DNA of 33,770 nucleotides from JAFDVL01 sp043736395 (lineage in GTDB: Bacteria > Acidobacteriota > Blastocatellia > RBC074): assembly GCA_043736395.1 (NCBI GenBank), contig JAYTCQ010000430.1, positions 1-33,770 on the forward strand, read 5' to 3'. The notes beneath the pieces were generated by a model. The model made no database searches. It saw only the letters and a program-made list of their open reading frames with translations, and was not told the origin of the DNA. This document shows positions 24,155-30,896 of the stretch, one piece after another (the first letter of the stretch is position 1; each line of letters starts with the position of its first letter). The position numbers and the translations under genes are program-made.

Positions 24155-24218
24155 AAATTTTTCTCCAGATGAAAATGCTACAGGTACAATAAAATAAGTC
24201 TGAAAAAAATTGTGCCTG

Positions 24219-24246
24219 GCTGTCACACTTAAAAAAGTGTGACAGC
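24219..24246. repeat. Perfect 12-base-pair palindrome upstream of the small secreted protein
   Basis: GCTGTCACACTT and AAGTGTGACAGC form a perfect 12-base-pair stem with an AAAA loop. It lies 65-92 bases before the start of the minus-strand gene at 24154. There is no T-run right after it on either strand, so a role as operator or dispersed repeat fits better than terminator. Confidence 0.6.
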
Positions 24247-24372
24247 TTTGAGTGAAAAAATATCTTTAGAGTATTTGCGTTTTCAGGAGTTGACAGGTTA
24301 TGACGGAGCTAGGAATCAAATGCAGAGCAATAGACGACTTTATGAGAAATTCCCATTATGAAGTAATAGGAT

Positions 24373-24560
24373 ATGTATGACATGAAAGATGACAGTAATA
24401 CTTTGCTGGAGACGTACAGCTACAGTGGGCAATTAAGCGAAAGCGGATCGAAGACATTCTCTGTGTGGGAAGCAGAAGCTTCATTGCCGAATATACTGAA
24501 GCGAGCAATGGAATGGCGTGGACGAAGAGGGATTCCTTGTCGTCATGTGCAGGGAGTTTT
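24373..24560 (+). pseudogene. Decayed RHS/YD-repeat fragment
   Basis: One frame reads YDMKDDSNTLLETYSYSG and then GSKTFSVWEAE. A shift of frame at about 24475 gives SFIAEYTEASNGMAWTK. Put together this resembles the RHS core pattern (YD..., then xIAEYTE...WTK). The stretch has no start or ribosome binding site of its own and is cut short by the ankyrin gene. It is probably the remnant of a larger RHS gene. Confidence 0.45.
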
Positions 24561-24563
24561 TCA

Positions 24564-25052
24564 ATGAGCAAGTCAAAGTATAAGTTTTATTGGCTGAGTG
24601 CAGCTCTTGTATTAATTATTTTGCTCGTCTTTAGAATATTGCACAATACCTCGCCGATTAACAAAGAAGAGTTTTTGCTTGAGGTTACGATTGATGGTGA
24701 CAAAGGGAAGGTTCAGCAATTAATAGCAGAGGGTGTTAACCCTAATTATCAGGGTGCAGCTTACGGCTCTGCTCTTCTGTATGCATCTGGAAACGGTCAT
24801 CTCGAGATAGTAAAATTTCTGATTGAAAAGGCAGCTAGTATTGATATTCAAAACGGCTTAGGCAGTACGCCGCTAATGGCAGCTGCTACAAGAGGATATA
24901 ATGAGGTTGCTCAGCTACTTCTTGAAAAAGGGGCAAATCTTTATCTTAAAGATGCGGCAGGAGAAAATGCGTATAAAATTGCATTAAGGTATGACCAGTT
25001 AACAACAGCCGCCTTAATTGCAAAATATTGCCCAAATCAAAAATGCGATTGA
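24564..25052 (+). CDS. Ankyrin-repeat membrane-anchored protein
   Basis: The 162-residue protein starts at an ATG at 24564 with an AGGGAG ribosome binding site about 7 bases upstream. It has one N-terminal membrane helix (YWLSAALVLIILLVFRIL). At least three ankyrin repeats follow: VQQLIAEGVNPNYQGA, GSALLYASGNGHLEIVKFLI with STPLMAAATRGYNEVAQLLL, and GANLYLKDAAGENAYKIAL. The ankyrin domain would sit on the outer face of the membrane if the helix is an uncleaved signal. It is flanked by decayed RHS-like sequence, and ankyrin proteins are known partners of polymorphic toxins, so an immunity role is possible. Confidence 0.82.
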   Translation: MSKSKYKFYWLSAALVLIILLVFRILHNTSPINKEEFLLEVTIDGDKGKVQQLIAEGVNPNYQGAAYGSALLYASGNGHLEIVKFLIEKAASIDIQNGLGSTPLMAAATRGYNEVAQLLLEKGANLYLKDAAGENAYKIALRYDQLTTAALIAKYCPNQKCD

Positions 25053-25262
25053 GTTAGCAATGGGGGAGCAGCGGCTAATGTCATAATTGATCCTAATGGA
25101 ATTGCCAGTCGGCCTGACCTTGACGTGGCGAACCAATTGGAAGTTTCGCTGCGGAAGTTCTCGCAAAATATGGGAATAACCCTGAATTGATTATTCAGAA
25201 GTCATTAAAGACTGACGGAGTGTCTAATGGTTCAGGCAGAATTGATTGGGCTTTACCCAAAG
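25053..25262 (+). pseudogene. Possible frameshifted remnant after the ankyrin gene
   Basis: One frame reads VIIDPNGIASRPDLDVANQ. A frame shift near 25133 gives GSFAAEVLAKYGNNPELI and KSLKTDGVSNGSGRID, running to about 25322. Codon and residue patterns look protein-like in both parts, but I do not recognise the family. It has no start and is broken, so it is probably a leftover of a larger gene, perhaps a toxin C-terminus. Confidence 0.3.
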
Positions 25263-25766
25263 TTACGGAGTCCCCTTGCGTTGCTTACGCAGGGTATCAC
25301 GGTCAAGCATTTGCTGAATAATATCAGATGGTGGCAATCGAAAATTTGTCTGTCGTAGCAGTGCTAACGCAGTTGGAAAATCTAGATATTCCATTTCTCC
25401 GGCACGTTCCAAAATCGCCAGTGTTCCTAACACGAGCAAATTATTCTTGCGCGCTTCTTTCGTTCCCTTGCGCTCATCAATCAAGACGGCGTTCGCCTGT
25501 AATTCAATTGCAAGCGCAATGGCTTCCCGTTCTCCGGCTCCTAATTTTTTGACCTGGGCAATAAACGTTGGGGAAGCGGTACGCACTTCAAGCCACGCCG
25601 GAGAAGAATCCGCCCAATTGGTGACGAGCTGTGGTGTACCGGGGTTATGAAATTCAACAAAGACGGCATCAGGAATAATGACACGTCCAAAAAGTTTTTC
25701 GAGAATGTGAATCTCGCCAATCAACACAAGATAATTGATGGACGTTGTGTCGGAGATAATTATCAT
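25263..25766 (-). CDS. PIN-domain toxin of the DUF3368 (VapC-like) type
   Basis: The 167 residues form a PIN nuclease domain. Acidic residues typical of the active site are D6 (in IISDTTS), E38 (in VFVEF), E79 or E81 (in GAGEREAI) and D97 (in LIDERKG). The GAGExxAIxLA and IDExxGxxxA patterns match the DUF3368 group. Such proteins cleave RNA and are paired with UPF0175 antitoxins. The start overlaps the antitoxin stop by 4 bases (ATGA), which implies translational coupling. Confidence 0.88.
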   Translation of the reverse strand: MIIISDTTSINYLVLIGEIHILEKLFGRVIIPDAVFVEFHNPGTPQLVTNWADSSPAWLEVRTASPTFIAQVKKLGAGEREAIALAIELQANAVLIDERKGTKEARKNNLLVLGTLAILERAGEMEYLDFPTALALLRQTNFRLPPSDIIQQMLDRDTLRKQRKGTP

Positions 25767-26020
25767 TTGCCTAAGAGCGCATCAAGCCCCGCCCGTTGTT
25801 CGTCCAATTCCGCAAGGGAAAGCTGACCTTCCACGCCATACTGCTTGAGTAACCCATCTGCTTCATAAACTGCGATACCTAGCATTTCTGCCACTTCGCC
25901 AACGCTTAAAGCCTCTCGCTGGTACTCAGCAACAGCCCATCCTACCAGCGCGCGCCGCGCCACATCACCGCCATTAAACTGTCGAGCTATCGTATCGGGA
26001 ATCGTTAATGTGAGTTCCAT
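25763..26020 (-). CDS. UPF0175 family antitoxin
   Basis: The 85-residue protein begins MELTLTIPDTIARQFNG. It contains ALVGWAVAEYQREALSVGEVAEMLGIAVYEADGLLKQYGV, the UPF0175 helix-turn-helix pattern. It is predicted to bind and silence the downstream PIN toxin and probably represses its own operon. A GGAGAGG ribosome binding site precedes the ATG. Together with the toxin it forms a complete two-gene module. Confidence 0.88.
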   Translation of the reverse strand: MELTLTIPDTIARQFNGGDVARRALVGWAVAEYQREALSVGEVAEMLGIAVYEADGLLKQYGVEGQLSLAELDEQRAGLDALLGK

Positions 26021-26152
26021 AGTGTTGTACCTCTCCTCTCAAGGATACATCGGAGCGGTTGCCGTGAGCAATCTGTGTAGCAAAGCAACGCGGATTCAGG
26101 GGGTACTTCTCATCCGTTTGTACTGCTCCGTAAGAAATCAGGTTAAAAATTT

Positions 26153-26932
26153 TCAGTCTGTTCGCACGCGTGAGACAAATTCATTACGTACTTTCGTAAT
26201 CAACTCATCAATATTTTTAAGCGAGTATTCAGCCGTGCTGATGGGTGGCAGGAATTCGACATAGACATCATTGGGCAGACAATATTTTGTCCCCCGCCGC
26301 ATCACCAATCTTGTATCATTCACGACCATTGGAACTATCGGCACGCCAGCCTCGAGAGCCATATAAAACGCGCCTTTTTTGAATTCTTTCAGCTTGCCAT
26401 CTACGGAACGAGTTCCTTCAGCAAATGCTACGATGGAACGTCCGGTGTGCAGAACTTCGGCGCCAAGTTTTGTGCTAGCGATGGCGGCTTCGCGGTTGGT
26501 GCGGTCAATGGGGATGGCGTGAACCTGGCGAATTCCTTGCCCCATAATCGGAATTTTGAAGACTTCTTTTTTAGCCAACCACGCGGTATTTCTTGGAATA
26601 CTCGAAATCAATAACGGCGGATCAAGATTGCTTTGATGATTGGCGACCATCACGTAAGCCTGATTCGGATCAAGTTTTTCGTAGCCTTTTACGTGGACGC
26701 GCGCGCCTGCGGCTTTGACATAACAACGCGCTCCGAATTTGCCGAAGGGGTAAATAAATTCCTTATAATTAAAAATTCCGCGCAGCACATACCCGATCAA
26801 AATCACGGGAATTCCAATGATAATGAAGCATAAAGCGGCGACGACGAACGTCCAGTAATAACGAAGTTTCGGCAGCAGACCTACGTCTGGTAAATCGGCT
26901 GTGCTAAAATTCGCGCTTTCTTGAGATGACAT
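26153..26932 (-). CDS. 1-acyl-sn-glycerol-3-phosphate acyltransferase (PlsC family)
   Basis: The 259-residue inner-membrane protein has a hydrophobic helix at about 27-50. The acyltransferase motifs follow in order: N98-H99-Q-S-N-L-D104, then GQGIRQVHAIPIDR, FAE172-G-T-R175 and VPIVPMVV. The family makes phosphatidic acid from lysophosphatidic acid and acyl-ACP or acyl-CoA. A GGAG ribosome binding site is about 8 bases before the ATG, in the 29-base gap shared with the divergent M14 gene. Other lipid acyltransferase roles are possible. Confidence 0.92.
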   Translation of the reverse strand: MSSQESANFSTADLPDVGLLPKLRYYWTFVVAALCFIIIGIPVILIGYVLRGIFNYKEFIYPFGKFGARCYVKAAGARVHVKGYEKLDPNQAYVMVANHQSNLDPPLLISSIPRNTAWLAKKEVFKIPIMGQGIRQVHAIPIDRTNREAAIASTKLGAEVLHTGRSIVAFAEGTRSVDGKLKEFKKGAFYMALEAGVPIVPMVVNDTRLVMRRGTKYCLPNDVYVEFLPPISTAEYSLKNIDELITKVRNEFVSRVRTD

Positions 26933-26961
26933 TTATTTACTCCAGCAAAAGGAACTCTTCG
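26933..26961. promoter_or_regulatory. Shared 29-base gap with ribosome binding sites for two divergent genes
   Basis: The gap carries GGAG (minus strand, for plsC) and AAAGGA (plus strand, for the M14 gene) and little else. There is no room for two promoters, so both transcripts must start inside the opposite coding sequence. Confidence 0.6.
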
Positions 26962-29361
26962 ATGAATAGGAAGCTCACTACGCGCTTTGTGGCAATCGCG
27001 CTGCTAAGCCTTGCTTTTTTAACTTTAACTACTGACCCGAAAGCTCAATCAATTCCCACGCCAGCTTCGCAACTTGGCTTTGAGCCGGGCGATGATCGCA
27101 AGCTCGCGGACTGGGAACAGATTACCAAGTATTTCACTGCGCTTGATAAAGCTTCGGATCGTGTGATGTTGCGCGAAGTCGGAAAATCTACGCAGGGACG
27201 CCCGTTTTTATTGGCGACAATTAGTTCGTCGAAGAATTTGAAGAACCTGCAAAAATATCAGGAAATTCAAGCGAAGCTTGCCGATCCGCGCAAAATTAAA
27301 TCTTCCTCCGAACTTGAAGAGTTAATCAAAAAAGGCAAAAACGTCGTCGCCATTTCGTGTTCGATTCATTCGAATGAAGTCGTCGCCGCGCAAATGTCTA
27401 TGCAGCTGGCCTACACGTTAGCCAGCGAAAAAAGTGACGAAATGAAAGAGATTCTCGACAATACGATTATCCTTTTGTTTCCGTCCACGAATCCTGACGG
27501 CGTAGACATCGTCAATCACTGGTACTGGAAAACGCTTGATACAAAATCCGAAGGAACGATCCCGCCTCAACTCTATCACCCCTACGCAGGTCACGACAAT
27601 AACCGCGATTGGTTCATGCTGAATCTGGTCGAGACACGCAATGTGACGGATGTTTTTTACAAGGAATGGTTCCCGCAAATTGTGTACGACGTGCATCAGC
27701 AGGGGCAGTATTCATCGCGAATGTTTGTGCCACCGTTTCTTGATCCGCCGAATCCGAATATTGATCCGACGTTGCTGCGACAGGTGGCTTTGATCGGAAC
27801 AAAAATGGCGACGGATTTGCAAGCGGCAGGATTCAAAGGCGTCGCGACGAACATGCTTTACGATACGTGGTGGCACGGTGGAATGCGAACTGCGCCGTAT
27901 TATCACAATGCAGTTGGAATTTTGACCGAAGCTGCGAGCGCGGATTTAGCTACACCAATCAAAATTACGAACGAAGAAATGCGAGCTGGTAAAAAAAATC
28001 GGACGAACGCTGAAGAGGATGAGAATAATCGCCGGCCTTCAATTCGCGGATTGCCGAATGCGCTGGAGCGCGCGACACATTTTCCTGATCCGTGGTTGGA
28101 AGGGGAATGGCGTCCGAAAGATATTTTAAAAATGGAGATGATGACTTCGCGGTCATTGTTGAAGATGGTGACGCTTTACCGCGAATCTTTTCTGCGCAAT
28201 TTTTATGAAGCAGGAAAACGCGCAATTGAATCGAATGATAAAAATCAGCCTTTTGCCTTCGTGATTCCGAAAGCGCAACGCAATGAATTCGCTGCGTTGC
28301 GGATGGTCAGCATCCTCGCCGCACAGGGAATTGAAATTCATGAGGCGACGAAAAATTTCACGATTGATGGCACGAATTACGAGGCTGGTTCGCGGGTTGT
28401 TATGCTGAATCAACCGTACCGCGCCGGAGCCAAAGCGCTGCTTGAAGTTCAGCAATATCCTGAACGGCGGTTGTATCCGAACGGCCCGGCGGAGTCTCCT
28501 TATGATGTGGCAGGTTGGACTTTGCCGATGCAGATGGGTGTTGATTGCGTAACTGCGAAGGAGAAATTTGAAATTGAATTAAAATTATTAAGCGACGGAG
28601 AATTGCGCGAAGCCGTAAAGAAAAATCATCCGCGGATTGAAACAAAAGCACGAGTTGGGTTGTATAAAAGCTTTGCCGCGACAATGGATGAAGGCTGGAC
28701 GCGATTGGTATTTGATCAATACCAATTGAAATATAATTCGTTGCTGGATGCAGAAATTCGCGGCGGAAATTTGCGCGAAAAATATGACGTCATTGTTCTT
28801 CCTGATCAAAGTGCTCGTGCGGTCATTAATGGTCAAAATTCCAAGTCGTATCCTGAAGAGTTCTCCGGTGGAATTGGCAAAGATGGAGTGAAAAATCTGC
28901 AAACATTCGTCGAAGCCGGAGGGACTTTGATTTGCTTCGACAACTCGGCGCGATTTGCAATTCAGGAATTTAAGCTGTCTCTCAAAAATGCTCTGACCGG
29001 AGTTAAGACATCAGATTTTTATTGCCCAGGCTCAATTCTAAAAGTGGAGCTTGATCAAAATCATCCCATCACAAAAGGTTACGGAGCGACGGTTGACGCT
29101 TATTTCTCCAGTAGTAGCGCGTTTGAAATTACTGACAGCTCACAAGTGCAAGTGATAGGAAAATATGCAGAAACGAATGTCTTACGATCAGGCTGGTTGT
29201 TGGGTGAAAAGTATCTTGCTGGCAAGGCTTCTATCGTTGATGCAAAGCTAGGTTCCGGTCATGTAATTTTATTTGCTTTCAGGCCACAACATCGTGCGCA
29301 AACAGTAGGCACGTATGAATTAATTTTCAACTCTATTAATTTGCATTATAATTCTTATTAA
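26962..29361 (+). CDS. Secreted M14-family zinc carboxypeptidase, large
   Basis: From the ATG at 26962 (AAAGGA ribosome binding site 7-8 bases upstream) the protein has 799 residues. It starts with a signal peptide (TRFVAIALLSLAFLTLTT, cleavage around KAQS). The M14 catalytic set is complete: H136 and E139 (SIHSNE), NPDG at 177-180, R215 (DNNRDW), H245 (DVHQQG) and E323 (ILTEAA). The C-terminal half contains an alpha/beta region similar to class-I amidotransferase or flavodoxin-like folds (about 500-790), seen in related secreted M14 proteins. It cleaves C-terminal residues from proteins or peptides outside the cytoplasm. A longer start at 26926 would overlap plsC. Confidence 0.92.
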   Translation: MNRKLTTRFVAIALLSLAFLTLTTDPKAQSIPTPASQLGFEPGDDRKLADWEQITKYFTALDKASDRVMLREVGKSTQGRPFLLATISSSKNLKNLQKYQEIQAKLADPRKIKSSSELEELIKKGKNVVAISCSIHSNEVVAAQMSMQLAYTLASEKSDEMKEILDNTIILLFPSTNPDGVDIVNHWYWKTLDTKSEGTIPPQLYHPYAGHDNNRDWFMLNLVETRNVTDVFYKEWFPQIVYDVHQQGQYSSRMFVPPFLDPPNPNIDPTLLRQVALIGTKMATDLQAAGFKGVATNMLYDTWWHGGMRTAPYYHNAVGILTEAASADLATPIKITNEEMRAGKKNRTNAEEDENNRRPSIRGLPNALERATHFPDPWLEGEWRPKDILKMEMMTSRSLLKMVTLYRESFLRNFYEAGKRAIESNDKNQPFAFVIPKAQRNEFAALRMVSILAAQGIEIHEATKNFTIDGTNYEAGSRVVMLNQPYRAGAKALLEVQQYPERRLYPNGPAESPYDVAGWTLPMQMGVDCVTAKEKFEIELKLLSDGELREAVKKNHPRIETKARVGLYKSFAATMDEGWTRLVFDQYQLKYNSLLDAEIRGGNLREKYDVIVLPDQSARAVINGQNSKSYPEEFSGGIGKDGVKNLQTFVEAGGTLICFDNSARFAIQEFKLSLKNALTGVKTSDFYCPGSILKVELDQNHPITKGYGATVDAYFSSSSAFEITDSSQVQVIGKYAETNVLRSGWLLGEKYLAGKASIVDAKLGSGHVILFAFRPQHRAQTVGTYELIFNSINLHYNSY

Positions 29362-29627
29362 TTTTTACATTTTTCTTTACAGCTGCTTGGTGTTGAACCA
29401 AAAATGTTTTAATATTTCACTGCTACAAACTCCTAAGAGTTACTTTTGCTTGGAAATTAAATCGGTAGTTTCCATTGCTACTCGCGTTCTAGTAACTTAT
29501 CCCTGTGTACTTTGACTGTTATCTTATCGGCAGTCTAAGTCGAAAATTTAGGTAATTTGCGGTCCTCCCCCCATTACCTATGGTAAAAAAAATGACGAAC
29601 TCTGCTTCCTCGCAGCCATAATCCCCC
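29362..29627. other. Intergenic region before the sigma-54 activator
   Basis: These 266 bases hold no gene that I can support. A perfect 8-base-pair inverted repeat (TAGGTAAT at 29549-29556, ATTACCTA at 29573-29580) encloses a C-rich loop and lies 48-79 bases before the activator start. A TTGACT hexamer near 29513 is a possible -35, but no good -10 follows. No ribosome binding site precedes the ATG. Confidence 0.45.
29549..29580. promoter_or_regulatory. Inverted repeat with C-rich loop in the activator leader
   Basis: TAGGTAAT and ATTACCTA pair over 8 bases with a 16-base loop that ends in a run of C residues. There is no T-run, so it is more likely an operator or a leader structure than a terminator. 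Confidence 0.45.
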
Positions 29628-30896
29628 ATGGCAGCGAACAAATCCCCTATGCTGAATCCACAAGATAATCTTGCGGATCAAGATCGTATTCAATTACTCG
29701 AAGCCCAGTGGTACATCATTACTAAAACTCTTGACAAAGTTTTGGGTACAACTTCGCTTTATGATGTTCTTTTAAAAGAGCTGGCAGCGGCTCTCAACCA
29801 AAATAAGCAAACTGCTGCTGAAAGAAAAAGTCAGCCTGATCTTAAATATCCCTTGCCCGGAATGGTTTATAGAAGCCCTGTTATGCAGGATTTAGCATTT
29901 CAGATTCATCGAATTCGAGACAGCAAAATGCCTGTCTTGATTACAGGTGAATCAGGCACAGGCAAAGAGGGAATCGCTCATGCAATACACTCCCTGAGCC
30001 AGCGAGAGAAAGGCCCTTTTGTTGCTTTCAACTGTACAGTTGTCACCAAAGACCTGATTAGCTCTCAGTTATTTGGGCATCGCAAAGGTTCTTTTACCGG
30101 TGCGGAAAGTAATAATCCTGGTTCGATCCGAAGTGCTGAAGGCGGCACAATTTTTCTAGATGAAATTGGTGATCTACCATTGGAATTACAACCTAAACTC
30201 CTTCGTTTCCTGCAAGAAAGTGAAGTCCATCCAGTAGGTGAAACGAAACCTGTTAAGGTTGATGTTCGCGTGGTGGCCGCGACGAATCGTGACTTGGAAG
30301 TGATGGTTGAAAAAGGGCTTTTCCGGGAAGATTTATATTACCGAATTAATGTTTTGAGATTTCACTTGCCGCCTTTAAGAGAACGACGAGAGGAAATCCC
30401 ATTGCTGGCATATTACCTGCTTGAAAAATATGCACAAGAAGCTGGTAAGGAAAATCTTTCGCTGGCCTCAGACGCTTTAGCCGCGCTAACCTCGGCAGAA
30501 TGGCCGGGAAATATCAGGCAACTGGCGAATGAAATTCAGCGTTCGATTGCGATTGTCGGAAATGGCGAAGCAATTGAGCCAAAGCATCTCTCTCATTTTG
30601 TCTCAAGTGAATTTAAGAAAAAAGGCAAGAATGATTGGCTTGATGAAATCCTTTCCAACGTTCCTGATGCTTCAAAACAAATTCAAGCACCTGCTTTTCA
30701 AACGCTTTCAGAAGGTGTGCAGGACCTGGAAAAGCAAATGATTGTGATTGCCTTGTTGCGGGCTGAATTTAATCTTTCAAGGACGGCACGTGATCTTGGG
30801 TTAACGAGACGTGGACTATATCTAAAGCTGGATAGATATAATATTGATCCTAAAGAACTCAAAAAAGCCAAAGCTCAGGACGCAAAGCCTGCTTAA
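29628..30896 (+). CDS. Sigma-54-dependent transcriptional activator without receiver domain
   Basis: The 422-residue protein has a short helical N-terminus (about 1-75) with no receiver, PAS or GAF domain. An AAA+ domain follows with Walker A GESGTGKE (107-114), GSFTGA (154-159, the sigma-54 contact loop, with Ser in place of Ala), Walker B GGTIFLDE (172-179) and the arginine-finger segment LFREDLYYRINVL. A Fis-type helix-turn-helix is at about 375-410 (FNLSRTARDLGLTRRGLYLKL). The protein should drive sigma-54 promoters. Lacking a sensor domain, it may be controlled by a partner or by its own amount. It has no visible ribosome binding site. Its 3' end overlaps the convergent M50-HlyD gene by 38 bases. 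Confidence 0.92.
   Translation: MAANKSPMLNPQDNLADQDRIQLLEAQWYIITKTLDKVLGTTSLYDVLLKELAAALNQNKQTAAERKSQPDLKYPLPGMVYRSPVMQDLAFQIHRIRDSKMPVLITGESGTGKEGIAHAIHSLSQREKGPFVAFNCTVVTKDLISSQLFGHRKGSFTGAESNNPGSIRSAEGGTIFLDEIGDLPLELQPKLLRFLQESEVHPVGETKPVKVDVRVVAATNRDLEVMVEKGLFREDLYYRINVLRFHLPPLRERREEIPLLAYYLLEKYAQEAGKENLSLASDALAALTSAEWPGNIRQLANEIQRSIAIVGNGEAIEPKHLSHFVSSEFKKKGKNDWLDEILSNVPDASKQIQAPAFQTLSEGVQDLEKQMIVIALLRAEFNLSRTARDLGLTRRGLYLKLDRYNIDPKELKKAKAQDAKPA

Noticed and set aside
24155..24226. Longer start for the small secreted protein
   Set aside because: It would place residues before the signal peptide and cut into the palindrome. The ATG at 24154 has a ribosome binding site and a good signal sequence.
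29362..29627. Sigma-54 (-24/-12) promoter before the activator
   Set aside because: No GG-N10-GC arrangement was found on the plus strand in this gap.
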